NCBI GenBank assembly: GCA_017993835.1
Contig: JAGOLX010000016.1
Span: 47,017-111,016, forward strand
DNA from: Phycisphaerae bacterium
GTDB lineage: Bacteria > Planctomycetota > Phycisphaerae > Sedimentisphaerales > Anaerobacaceae
Direction: 5' to 3'
DNA: 64,000 nucleotides
Part shown: piece after piece, positions 1 through 7,593 of the stretch
Layout: each line of letters starts with the position of its first letter
Numbering within the stretch: the first letter of the stretch is position 1
The notes under the pieces: generated by a model
The model's input: only the letters and a program-made list of their open reading frames with translations
Told to the model about the DNA's origin: nothing
Database searches by the model: none
Position numbers and translations under genes: made by a program

Positions 1-14
1 TCCAGTCGGATCAG

Positions 15-326
15 GTGAAAGAAATCTGCTCGCACATGACCCGAGCGGAACGTCGAGCAGCGATCAGAAGAGGCGCCGTGTGGGGCCTTCTGATCGGTGC
101 GGTTCCAGGAATGGTTGGGCTCATTCTGGGTGTGGTGGTCTTCCGGTCTCCCCTGGTTGTCGTAACCGTCTGCTTTCTTGCGTTCTTTCTCATCGCTCTG
201 GTGCTGCACGGGAAGTGGATGCCCAGTGTGGTCAAGTCGCAGCAGAATCTCCTTGCGTCTACAGAGTGGGCAAGAAGCCAAGGCATCAAAGCAGGGGATA
301 TCCGCCTGTATTGTTGGCAACGATGA
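15..326 (+). CDS. Small hypothetical membrane protein
   Basis: A 103-residue protein with a basic N-terminus (RAERRAAIRRGA) followed by two hydrophobic segments at about residues 20-42 and 45-65, so it probably sits in the cytoplasmic membrane as a hairpin with a soluble C-terminal tail of about 35 residues. The frame opens with GTG at 15; an ATG at 36 (MTRAERR) is an equally good start. The window edge hides the upstream context, so no operon can be assigned. I do not recognise the family. The hydrophobic pattern and clean stop make it likelier to be real than the overlapping frames. Confidence 0.5.
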   Translation: MKEICSHMTRAERRAAIRRGAVWGLLIGAVPGMVGLILGVVVFRSPLVVVTVCFLAFFLIALVLHGKWMPSVVKSQQNLLASTEWARSQGIKAGDIRLYCWQR

Positions 327-403
327 TCCTGCACGACAGAGCCTGTGGGCGTCCGCACACCTCTCAGAGGAGCACCGTCTGAGCAGGCGATAGAGCGTGT
401 CCG

Positions 404-619
404 CCTCAGCGCCCGGTTCTGTCTGATGTGACGTTCCGCGTTCGGCCGGGGGAGAAGATCGCCCTCGTCGGGCCCAGCGGGTCGGGCAAGACCACCCTGG
501 TCAGTCTGATCCCGCGATTCTACGATGTCGAGTCTGGCACGCACCAGGAATTACTCGCCCGCGGCGGGCTCTACTGCGAGTACCACCGCAAGCAGTTCGC
601 CTCCGCTGAAGCCGGCTGA
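404..619 (+). pseudogene. ABC exporter ATPase remnant with a large internal deletion
   Basis: The reading frame begins with the start of an ABC exporter nucleotide-binding domain ([20 protein letters not shown], then a perfect Walker [10 protein letters not shown]) and runs to FYDVESG. It then continues directly as [20 protein letters not shown], which in intact exporters lies at the extreme C-terminus. The Q-loop, signature LSGGQ, Walker B and H-loop are all missing, and there is no transmembrane domain upstream, so this cannot be a working transporter. The join at a Gly-Thr pair present on both sides suggests an in-frame deletion at short homology. The C-terminal part lies antisense to the tail of the next gene. 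Confidence 0.75.
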
Positions 620-1594
620 AGAGGTTCTTCTCGGTCGCAAGCCCGATCTTCCTCGCGCCTGCATTTGACTCAGGTAGTGCTTGTAGAGGGCGGCGACCTC
701 GTCATCCGAGATGGTCTTCGTGATGACAAGACGGACGCGGGCTGTCGCGGTCTCGCCTGCCTTGATGTCCCGGCCGAAGAGGGATGCGTAGAGCGAGTAG
801 TGAGCCTCGCCTTCATACGGCGTGGCGATGGCGAAGCAGTCGGTCGCAGGGGCCATGACGATGGCGGTCAGGCCGTGGGTCGTGTCCCGCCGCAGACCGA
901 TGGGGGCCGCGAGACGCGGGCGGATCGCCCAGTCCACGGGATTGGGTTCGATTGTCCATCGCCCGTCGCGGATGATGGGCAGCACCTGCGGTTCTCTCGG
1001 GAACATCTGCCAGTTGCCTTCGGATTTCCTTGCCGCCAGGAAGCCCAGCTTGCCCTGGTTGTCGGGAGTCTCCGCGGCGCAGACGAAAGGCGATGGGAAC
1101 GCCTTGTCGAAATACGATGCGAAGAACGACTCGAAGCGGCTCAGGTCCGCCCGGGTGCTGACCGTCGTTTCGATGTCGAGGGTCTGCGGGTCCGCCCATC
1201 GGTACAGGGCGGTCATGTCGAAAGGACGGTCCTGGCCGGCCGGCCAGGTGGTCCGCACACTTCCGTCGGGTCGCAACTCGGCCGTGCTGGGCCAATCCCA
1301 GGCCGCGGTTCCATAGCGTTTGTTCGTGGTGAAGACGCGATAGTGGCCTGCGATCCCGACGCTGCCGTCCAGTCTGGCGCCGGAGGGAACGTGCACGACC
1401 GACGACAGACCTCGCGATTTGCCGTCCTGGCGCAGCGCCCCTCGGAGGACGCCGGTGTCGAATGTGTACTCGCCTTGGCTGCCCGCGAGGAAGGCGAGCT
1501 GCTGGGTTGTCTCGTCGCCGGCTGTGACACCGGCGACGAGGGATACTGCTGCTATGATACGAACACCCCAATACCGTGCGGAAATGCCGAACAT
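551..1594 (-). CDS. Secreted protein of unknown function
   Basis: A 347-residue product starting at ATG 1594 ([20 protein letters not shown]), which gives a typical signal peptide ending near residue 25. It lies 14 bp downstream of the FGE-like gene, so the two are probably cotranscribed. The mature part is rich in beta-type sequence with repeated Trp, Phe and Tyr (for example [14 protein letters not shown] and [16 protein letters not shown]), which resembles sugar-binding or galactose-mutarotase-like folds, but I cannot name the family. The last 33 residues (after YLSQMQA) are low-complexity, Arg/Gly/Ala-rich and antisense to the ABC remnant, suggesting that the native stop was lost. Confidence 0.7.
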   Translation of the reverse strand: MFGISARYWGVRIIAAVSLVAGVTAGDETTQQLAFLAGSQGEYTFDTGVLRGALRQDGKSRGLSSVVHVPSGARLDGSVGIAGHYRVFTTNKRYGTAAWDWPSTAELRPDGSVRTTWPAGQDRPFDMTALYRWADPQTLDIETTVSTRADLSRFESFFASYFDKAFPSPFVCAAETPDNQGKLGFLAARKSEGNWQMFPREPQVLPIIRDGRWTIEPNPVDWAIRPRLAAPIGLRRDTTHGLTAIVMAPATDCFAIATPYEGEAHYSLYASLFGRDIKAGETATARVRLVITKTISDDEVAALYKHYLSQMQARGRSGLRPRRTSSAGFSGGELLAVVLAVEPAAGE

Positions 1595-1608
1595 GGGCGT
1601 CACTCCGG

Positions 1609-2574
1609 TCACTTGCTTTTCGGGACCTCGCACGCGACGCGGAAGCCGATGCAGTCGATCTGGGGCAGCCACCACTTGCTCTTGGGGATCTGCGGGTCGT
1701 TCATCCGCCACCAGTCCTCCTCGAATCCGCGGGCGGCGCATCGGAGCTCGCCGGCAGGACTGTCGTAGTAGCCGCCGCGTGCGACGTGTATTTTCCCTTC
1801 CTTCGGGCCGGCGGGATTATCCTTGATATCCAGCGTGTACCCGGTCGGGTTGTAGAAGTCCTGGACCCACTCGCGGACGTTGCCCTGCATATCGTAGAGG
1901 CCCCAGGCGTTGGGCTTCTTCGTCGCGACCGCGTGGGGCTCCATGTCCGAGTTATCGGTGTACCAGGCGTAGTCCTTCAGGCCCTCCGCGGATTCGGCCA
2001 CACCGAAGGGGGTGCTCGTGCCGGCCCGGGCTGCGTACTCCCACTCCGCCTCCGTGGGCAGGCGGTACTGTTTGCCGGTCTTCTGCGAGAGCCACTGACA
2101 GAAGGTCATCGCGTTGTGCCATGTCCCGCCGATGGTCGGGTGCTTCTTGCTGTAGCCCATGGTCATGTCGCCGTAGACGGGGGTCGGGCCGGTGATGGCG
2201 TTGACGCCGTCCTTGGGCTTCTCCTCTTTCTGGGCGGTCTCAGTCTCGACGAAGTCCTTCTTCGCGGTCCCGGTTTCCTGGTAGTAGGCCAGGAACAGGT
2301 CAATGGTGGTTTCTGTGGTGCACAGATAGAAGGGGGCCACCTGCACCTGTCGTTGCGGGCCCTCGTTCTCGGCTCGCTCGGCCTCGCCGGCGGGGCTGCC
2401 CATCGTGAACGATCCGCCGGGGATGAGGACCATGTCGAGGGACAACTTTGACCCGTCCTTGGCGGTGATGGTCTCGGTGAACTTCTTCGGGGCCTCGTTC
2501 CCCGCGGCCGAGGCAATTCCGACCGCGATCAGGGCCAACAGGGCAACACACGACAACAGAACGATTCTCTTCAC
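1609..2574 (-). CDS. Secreted FGE/SUMF1-domain protein, probably not a sulfatase activator
   Basis: A 321-residue protein with a signal peptide (MKRIVLLSCVALLALIAVGI) and one formylglycine-generating-enzyme-type domain. The family landmarks are present in order: VLIPGGSFTMGS near 50, CQWLSQKTGKQYRLPTEAEW in the middle, WGLYDMQGNVREWVQDFY, then VARGGYYDSP and a closing IGFRVA. True FGEs carry a Cys pair just after the RGG motif; here that segment reads RGGYYDSPAGELRCAARG, so the catalytic pair is absent. Proteins like this in Planctomycetota are usually exported ligand- or sugar-binding-type members of the superfamily. It heads a two-gene unit with the unknown secreted protein downstream. Confidence 0.88.
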   Translation of the reverse strand: MKRIVLLSCVALLALIAVGIASAAGNEAPKKFTETITAKDGSKLSLDMVLIPGGSFTMGSPAGEAERAENEGPQRQVQVAPFYLCTTETTIDLFLAYYQETGTAKKDFVETETAQKEEKPKDGVNAITGPTPVYGDMTMGYSKKHPTIGGTWHNAMTFCQWLSQKTGKQYRLPTEAEWEYAARAGTSTPFGVAESAEGLKDYAWYTDNSDMEPHAVATKKPNAWGLYDMQGNVREWVQDFYNPTGYTLDIKDNPAGPKEGKIHVARGGYYDSPAGELRCAARGFEEDWWRMNDPQIPKSKWWLPQIDCIGFRVACEVPKSK

Positions 2575-2646
2575 TTGGCAATCTCCTCAAAACAGCACGG
2601 GTTTCCGGCCCGTGGCTCCAGATGCATAGGCTGAACGCCCATGCCA

Positions 2647-3957
2647 CTATATCATCTTGGTCCGGCCGGGCAGGGGCACGGGATAGCTGCCATTCGGCCC
2701 CGGCGCGGCCGGCGGGGTCATCTCATCGTAACAGTCCTCGGGTTTCGGTGCGTAGAAGTACTCGGAGGCGTTGATCTGCTCCCAGGTTACTTCCTGGCCT
2801 GTGTAGCAGGAGATCTGGCCCATCAGGCCGATCGTCGTGCTCGGGACCATGTAGTCGCCATTGTTGACGGGCTTGCCGTCGCGGATCGCCCTGAACAGGA
2901 CGTCGTGCTCCCGCTGGTAGGGATCGCACCTTCCATTCCATCGCCAGTTCGTCTCGCCCGAGATCCGGCAGCCCATGATGTCGGCCTTGCCCTTGCTGCC
3001 GAACACGAGGCTCGAGTATTCGTCGTAGCATCCGGTCGTGGTCCGGCAGAAGGCGTAGATCCGCACCCCGTTGGCGAATTCGTAGACGACGCTGTGGTGG
3101 TCGAACACGTCGCCATAGATCGGCTCAGTCATGGAGGACCGCCCGCCCAGGCCGTGACACTTGACCGGGACCTGATTGTGCAGCACCCAACTGGCCCGGT
3201 CCAGGTTGTGGACCAGCGACTGAATGACGTCGTCGCCCGAGAGCCAGCGGAAGTGGTACTGCGTGCTGCACTGCCACTGCACCTCCGTCAGGCCGGGCTT
3301 GCGGTCGATCACGCCGTAGGGGCCTCGCAGGAAGTTCTCCTCGATGGAGATCACGTCGCCGATCTGACCGTCGTGGATTCGCTGCACCGTCTCCGCGTAG
3401 CCCGTGTGGTAGCGGCTGTGCAGACCCGAGACCAGGCACAGTCCTTTCTGCTTCGCGAGGTCGGCGGCCTTCTTCATGACCTTCATCCCGAGCGGGTCGA
3501 TCCCGTGGGGCTTCTCGACGAATACGTGCTTGCCCGCCTGGATGGCGGTCAGTGCGTGGAACGGATGGAACTTGGCTGCGTTGGCGATCACGACCACGTC
3601 CGAAGACTCGATCACTTTCTTGTAGCCGTCGAAGCCGGCGAAGCAGTGGTCGTCGTCGGCGATGACCTGCTCCGGCTTGCCCTTCTTGAGGATCTCGCGA
3701 ACTGCCTTGACGCGGTCCATGAAGATGTCGCACATGGCGACCAGACGGACCCCCTTGTCGGCGGTGAGGGCCTGGTCCGCGGCGCCGGTGTTGCGACCGC
3801 CGCAGCCGATCATGCCCAGGCGGATGATGTCGCCTGCCCCGGCGTATGCGCCGACGTTCAGCACGCCCAGCGTGGTAGCCGAAGCCACTGTCGTGGAGGC
3901 CTTCAGGAAGTCACGCCGTGTTGTTGCGACTCTGCTCGATGCATTTGACCGTGCCAT
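2647..3957 (-). CDS. Tat-exported Gfo/Idh/MocA-family oxidoreductase
   Basis: A 436-residue NAD(P)-dependent sugar oxidoreductase-type protein. ATG 3957 is chosen because AAAGGGAGG sits just upstream and the product then begins with a Tat signal (TTRRDFLKAS) followed by a hydrophobic stretch. The Rossmann fold opens with IRLGMIGCGGRNTG; the family EKP motif is seen as FVEKPHGIDP near residue 160, and the alpha/beta substrate domain follows (WQCSTQYHFRWLSGDDVIQS). The family reduces or oxidises sugars and inositols, or works as a glycosidase through a transient NAD step; the exported planctomycete members have mostly unknown substrates. It ends about 70 bp upstream of the FGE-like gene start. 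Confidence 0.9.
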   Translation of the reverse strand: MARSNASSRVATTRRDFLKASTTVASATTLGVLNVGAYAGAGDIIRLGMIGCGGRNTGAADQALTADKGVRLVAMCDIFMDRVKAVREILKKGKPEQVIADDDHCFAGFDGYKKVIESSDVVVIANAAKFHPFHALTAIQAGKHVFVEKPHGIDPLGMKVMKKAADLAKQKGLCLVSGLHSRYHTGYAETVQRIHDGQIGDVISIEENFLRGPYGVIDRKPGLTEVQWQCSTQYHFRWLSGDDVIQSLVHNLDRASWVLHNQVPVKCHGLGGRSSMTEPIYGDVFDHHSVVYEFANGVRIYAFCRTTTGCYDEYSSLVFGSKGKADIMGCRISGETNWRWNGRCDPYQREHDVLFRAIRDGKPVNNGDYMVPSTTIGLMGQISCYTGQEVTWEQINASEYFYAPKPEDCYDEMTPPAAPGPNGSYPVPLPGRTKMI

Positions 3958-4160
3958 CTTGCCTCCCTTTCGTAAGCCCTTGTCCAATCCGGTTCCTGGT
4001 CGGCGAGCGTCCCCGCGCGCCGGTCCCCCATAGTACCCCCTGGGCCGGCCGAATTCAAGTCGCACCTGAGGAATCAGACGGCCCGCGGCCCTTTGAAATT
4101 GCACGAAACCGTGGTATCGTGGGAGGCTGGATCAAGGAGCCGATCACGAGATATGCGAGT

Positions 4161-4529
4161 ATGGTTCTGTTGGGTCTGACGACGACCCTGCACGCGGCCG
4201 GGCCGAACTTGATTATCCACAACGCCAGGATCGTGACGGTCGATCCCGCCTTCTCGGTCCAGCAGGCGATGGCGGTCGAGGGCAACCGGATTGTCGCCGT
4301 CGGGCAGGATGACGACGTGCTGCGCCTCCAGACCGAGGACACGGAACTACTCGACCTCGACGGCAAGATGGTCCTGCCCGGCCTGATAGACTCCCACGTG
4401 CATCCCTGCGACGCCGCGATGACCGAATTCGACCATCCGATCCCCGAAATGGAGTCCGTGCAGGATGTGCTCGACTACTTCCAGGCCCGGGCCAGACTGC
4501 TCGACGACGGCCAGTGGATCGTGCTCCAG
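4161..4529 (+). pseudogene. Amidohydrolase (YtcJ-like), truncated after the first metal motif
   Basis: From ATG 4161 the frame encodes a short hydrophobic leader, then the N-terminal part of an imidazolonepropionase/YtcJ-type amidohydrolase: LIIHNARIVTVDPAFSVQQA, the beta-sandwich, and the metal-ligand motif LPGLIDSHVHP near residue 80. Family similarity stops after GQWIVLQ at about 4529, where the sequence switches to a transposase tail in a different frame. More than three quarters of the usual barrel is missing, so the gene is dead. It diverges from the Gfo/Idh gene across a gap of about 200 bp. Confidence 0.75.
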
Positions 4530-4812
4530 CGGCAAGTTCGCCACCAACGTGTTGCGGCTGTGCGACCATGTGGCATTGTTGGAAGACCGGCGTCTGCCGC
4601 CGAACGAGAAGATGCCGCTGAGCCGGCCGGTCACCCGCCGTCGCCTGCGGAGCGTGATCCAGGATCTGATGTACTTGGCGGCCCGCCTGACCCGCCACGC
4701 CCGGCGATGGGACCTGGGGCTCTGGAAAGAAAATCCGTGGCGATTCGTGTGGCAACGTTTGTACCATCGATTCACCCAACCAACAGCCGGCGGAACAGAC
4801 TGCTCACCATAG
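4530..4812 (+). pseudogene. Transposase C-terminal remnant
   Basis: A frame of about 94 codons with no start (GKFATNVLRLCDHVALLEDR through IQDLMYLAARLTRHARRW to WRFVWQRLYHRFTQ) ends at 4812. The Arg-rich helix followed by an aromatic WRxVWxRLY tail resembles the end of DDE transposases of the IS1380/IS4 group that are common in Planctomycetota. The catalytic core and both terminal inverted repeats are missing. It abuts the truncated amidohydrolase in a different frame, so it most likely records an insertion followed by deletion. The group assignment is from memory of the motif and is less sure than the transposase call. Confidence 0.55.
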
Positions 4813-5244
4813 AAAGCAAGGCCGATTCATCACGGATTCAGGTCAATCATAGAACAGCTGTTCCTACTGTCTCTCGATCCTCATGGGGCAGGGGCCTGCG
4901 GCACCGTGAGGCGGGATGCGTGACGCGTCGTGCGTCGGAAGAGTGGATTCCCGCGTTCCCCCCGATCGGGTCGAGGGCAGGCTTTGCGCGGGAATGACAG
5001 AATGGGGCTGCACCGGGCATTCGCCGGGGAGTTGGGAGATGACGTTGTTGATGCGATTGACCTTGTTGTCGCCAGGAACTCTGTTGACAGGCCGGGAGGG
5101 GACGAGGGACAATGGGTGGGATCGCCCGGCGAGGAAGGCGGCGGCGTTGGAGGCCTTGAGGAAGTCGCTGCTGCATCAGGCGTTCGCTGGGGCGTTGTGG
5201 GATGACTTCGTTGAGACGCGGGCTGGGGAAGGAGCGGAGAAGAC
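4813..5244. other. Gene-poor stretch with a repeat and a possible HsdS tail
   Basis: No intact gene. It holds a palindromic repeat copy at 4945-4999 and, on the plus strand at about 5130-5190, an open frame reading RKAAALEALRKSLLHQAFAG. The last part resembles the ends of type I restriction specificity subunits (S subunits often finish with LKQSLLHQAFxGEL). No other part of a type I system is present, so it would be a remnant at most. Confidence 0.35.
4945..4999. repeat. Palindromic repeat, GGATTCCCGC/GCGGGAATGAC family
   Basis: Arms ATTCCCGCG and CGCGGGAAT flank about 30 bp that contain a second short GC-rich palindrome (CCCGATCGGG). The same arm words recur at 10016-10042, 14241-14265 and 14301-14429. 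Confidence 0.7.
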
Positions 5245-6027
5245 ATGGTTGAACTGTTCGACAAGCATGGGGGATTCCGAAGGCTGCACTCTTTCACGCT
5301 GGCGACGATCATCCAGATCGAGACGCTGCGGTTCTGCCGGCGGTTTCTCACGCATGACGCCCGGGAGGCGGGCGAGAAGTTCTACGACCCCAAGGGCCGC
5401 CAGTATGACCAGATGACGCAGGCGGCCCGCAGCGGAAGGCAGAACATCATCGAAGGGTCCGAGCGGGCCGCGACGAGCAAGAACACCGAGATGAAGCTCA
5501 CCGACGTCGCACGCGCCAGTCTGAGCGAGCTGCGAGGCGACTACGAGATCGTGATCCTCGACCGGGGCCGGGTCCCCTGGTCGGTGCACGAGCCCCAGGC
5601 GAAGGCGGTGAACGCGGTCTCGCTGGACCCCGCGCGGTTCGAGGACGACATGGTGCACGAGTCGGCCAGGCAGGCGTTGGAGCAGCGGAAGAAGTACGCC
5701 GGGTGGCTGGACAGCGACGATGCGACCGTCGTCGCCAACGCCATGCTCCTGATCATCGGGCGGGCGTTGAACATGCTCAGGAGCCAGATCGAATCGCAGG
5801 GCAAGGCCTTCGAAGAGACCGGCGGATTCAGCGAGCGGCTGACCGCGAAGCGGATCGAAGCGAGGGACAAGGGCAAGGTGCCGGCGCCCGAGTGCCCGCT
5901 GTGCGGCAAGTCGATGCGTCGGCGCAGCTCCGCGAAGGGGCCGTTCTGGGGCTGTTCCGCGTTCCCGGAGTGCAAAGGATCCAGGCCGATGGGAAAAGAG
6001 CCAAGATCGGGATCGGGACCTCATTGA
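5245..6027 (+). CDS. Four-helix-bundle protein with C-terminal topoisomerase-type zinc finger
   Basis: A 260-residue soluble protein starting at ATG 5245 behind GGAGCGGAG. Residues 1-175 are helical and contain the S23/IVP-like four-helix motif (TQAARSGRQNIIEGSERAA). The C-terminus carries one C4 zinc finger of the topoisomerase I type (CPLCGKSM near 210, then FWGCSAFPECKG). The simpler S23/Avd-like family is encoded in rRNA intervening sequences and as an accessory of diversity-generating retroelements, but the longer zinc-finger form has no assigned role known to me. Neighbours are fragments of mobile or restriction genes. A nucleic-acid-binding role is inference from the finger. Confidence 0.75.
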   Translation: MVELFDKHGGFRRLHSFTLATIIQIETLRFCRRFLTHDAREAGEKFYDPKGRQYDQMTQAARSGRQNIIEGSERAATSKNTEMKLTDVARASLSELRGDYEIVILDRGRVPWSVHEPQAKAVNAVSLDPARFEDDMVHESARQALEQRKKYAGWLDSDDATVVANAMLLIIGRALNMLRSQIESQGKAFEETGGFSERLTAKRIEARDKGKVPAPECPLCGKSMRRRSSAKGPFWGCSAFPECKGSRPMGKEPRSGSGPH

Positions 6028-6031
6028 CCGG

Positions 6032-6076
6032 ATTGACCCCATTGTCAACGAGGTCAGCAGTGTCATTGGGGTCAAT
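6032..6076. repeat. Inverted repeat between convergent genes
   Basis: ATTGACCCCATTGTCA at 6032-6047 is mirrored by TGTCATTGGGGTCAAT at 6061-6076 with two mismatches and a 13-nt loop. There is no T-run, so it is a weak candidate for a shared terminator and resembles the other intergenic repeats of this genome. Confidence 0.5.
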
Positions 6077-6098
6077 AGGGTCCTTTCCAAGAGGGGTC

Positions 6099-6485
6099 TC
6101 AACGCCATGAACGAAACGCTATCCGAACGCTTCCACGCTTCCACTTCCCGACTTCCGGCCCGGGCGGGACGGCGTCCGGGAAGTTCAGGTACGTGAACTC
6201 GCCTCGCAGCTCTTTGGCCTTGGCGTCCCATACCCTGGCGGCTTCGACCTCGTCGTCGAAGTAGCCGAGGAAATGCTCGTGGCCCTGGTGCGTGATCTTG
6301 GCCTTCCAGCGGTCGCCCGAGCGGGTCACGCCCAGATACTGCGAGGACTTGGGCTTGCCCTTGCGGCCGTGGGGTCGGGTGTTGCCGCGGTTCCGGGCGG
6401 GCGTCACGAAGCGGAGGTTCTCCCGCTCGCTGTTCAGGCGGTCGTTGTCCTTGTGGTCCACCCATAGGCCGGGAGGCGGGTTCAC
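6099..6485 (-). pseudogene. HNH/AP2 endonuclease, N-terminally truncated
   Basis: The frame encodes the second half of an HNH homing-type endonuclease (NPPPGLWVDHKDNDRLN, then ENLRFVTPARNRGNTR) followed by an AP2-type DNA-binding domain (YLGVTRSGDRWKAKITHQGH, then AARVWDAKAKELRGEFTYLN). The only start is GTG 6485, which falls inside the HNH motif; upstream the homologous frame continues for nine codons (WVRVFLWLI) to a TGA. The usual first 50-70 residues are therefore missing or frameshifted, and activity is doubtful. The C-terminal GKWKRGSVRIAFRSWR looks like read-through into repeat-type sequence. Such genes are selfish elements common in planctomycete accessory DNA. Confidence 0.7.
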
Positions 6486-6709
6486 GATGAGCCAAAGGAA
6501 GACCCTGACCCATCACCGGCCGCCCGGTGCGGGGGTTGCAGGACGCAAGACCCCGGACGCACGTCGAACCACCCGCCGCAGATGGGCATGGGCACGGACT
6601 GATCGCAGCCGCCGGGCTCAAGCGGCGGGGCCGGATATGCCGATGAAAGAATGGTCGGTTCGAGTGCGCGCGATGGGTACGGACAATCTCTTTGAATGTG
6701 GAGGCAACC

Positions 6710-7528
6710 ATGAACGCGAAGGCCGTCTTCCTGATGATCCTGTGGGCGTCGTCGATCTGCCAGGCGTACGATCCGAACTATTGTCCTTTCAACACGGGCC
6801 AGCGTCCCGCTACGGCGGCGACCCTGTGCGAGCCGGCGTACGAGCAGCAGTCGGCGGACGGGAGGGCCTCCCTGTTCGCCATCGCTCCCGGCTTAATCAT
6901 GGTGGTCCAAGAGGCCGACGCGAAGGGCGGTCTGACCGCCAGTCTGCTCGAAAAGGGAAAGGTCGTCGCGGGTCCGACCGCCGTGGCCGGCGGTTCTCGC
7001 GTGGGCCTGAGCGTCTGGGCCGCCAACCTGACCTCCAAGACCGGCACAGCCAAAGACGTCATCATCGCTACGCCAAGCGGCGGCAACGGACTTGCGGCCT
7101 GTGTGGACTGCGTCTGCTTCTTCCTGCGGTCCAAGACCGGCTACACAACCGTCAGCGGCGAAACGTACCACCTCGATGCCAACGACTTCGTCGATCTGAA
7201 CAAGGACGGCCAAGCCGAGTGGATTCAGACGGAGTTCATTCGCGGCTGTCCCGGCCGGGATGGGAAGGCCCACAACTACTGGGTCTTGAACCTGATCCAA
7301 TTCCGCGACGGCCGCCCGACCCTGGCCAACGGGATCGACAAGCGATTCCCTTCGTGGATCTGGTTCACCCACAAACCCAATCACAAGAACACGGTCCAAC
7401 TGACCGACGCACAGAAGCAGAGGCTCTTCCGCGAGCAGGCCCAGGGTCTGGAGATCTACTCGTCAAGCCGCGTGGCCGCAGCGAAAGCGACCCCCGCGGC
7501 TCAGGCCGACGCCCCCAAGACGCGATAG
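6710..7528 (+). CDS. Secreted protein of unknown function
   Basis: A 272-residue product starting at ATG 6710 behind GTGGAGGC. It has a signal peptide (MNAKAVFLMILWASSICQA) and a mature part with several Cys residues (PNYCPF, CVDCVCFF, RGCPGR) that could form disulphides outside the cytoplasm. One segment, DANDFVDLNKDGQAEWIQTE, is an EF-hand-like calcium loop of the kind seen in dockerin and FG-GAP proteins. The C-terminus is Ala/Lys/Thr-rich and probably disordered. It stands alone and converges with the DUF6259 gene. No family name can be given. Confidence 0.7.
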   Translation: MNAKAVFLMILWASSICQAYDPNYCPFNTGQRPATAATLCEPAYEQQSADGRASLFAIAPGLIMVVQEADAKGGLTASLLEKGKVVAGPTAVAGGSRVGLSVWAANLTSKTGTAKDVIIATPSGGNGLAACVDCVCFFLRSKTGYTTVSGETYHLDANDFVDLNKDGQAEWIQTEFIRGCPGRDGKAHNYWVLNLIQFRDGRPTLANGIDKRFPSWIWFTHKPNHKNTVQLTDAQKQRLFREQAQGLEIYSSSRVAAAKATPAAQADAPKTR

Positions 7529-7593
7529 CCGGGCGTCGCAGGGACACGGAGCCCCGGTCTTTCTTCGGCCCGCTTGCCGGCGGGATCGATGCC

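Noticed and set aside
5176..6711. Long minus-strand frame of 511 codons
   Set aside because: It is a shadow of the four-helix gene and the HNH/AP2 fragment, without family features of its own.
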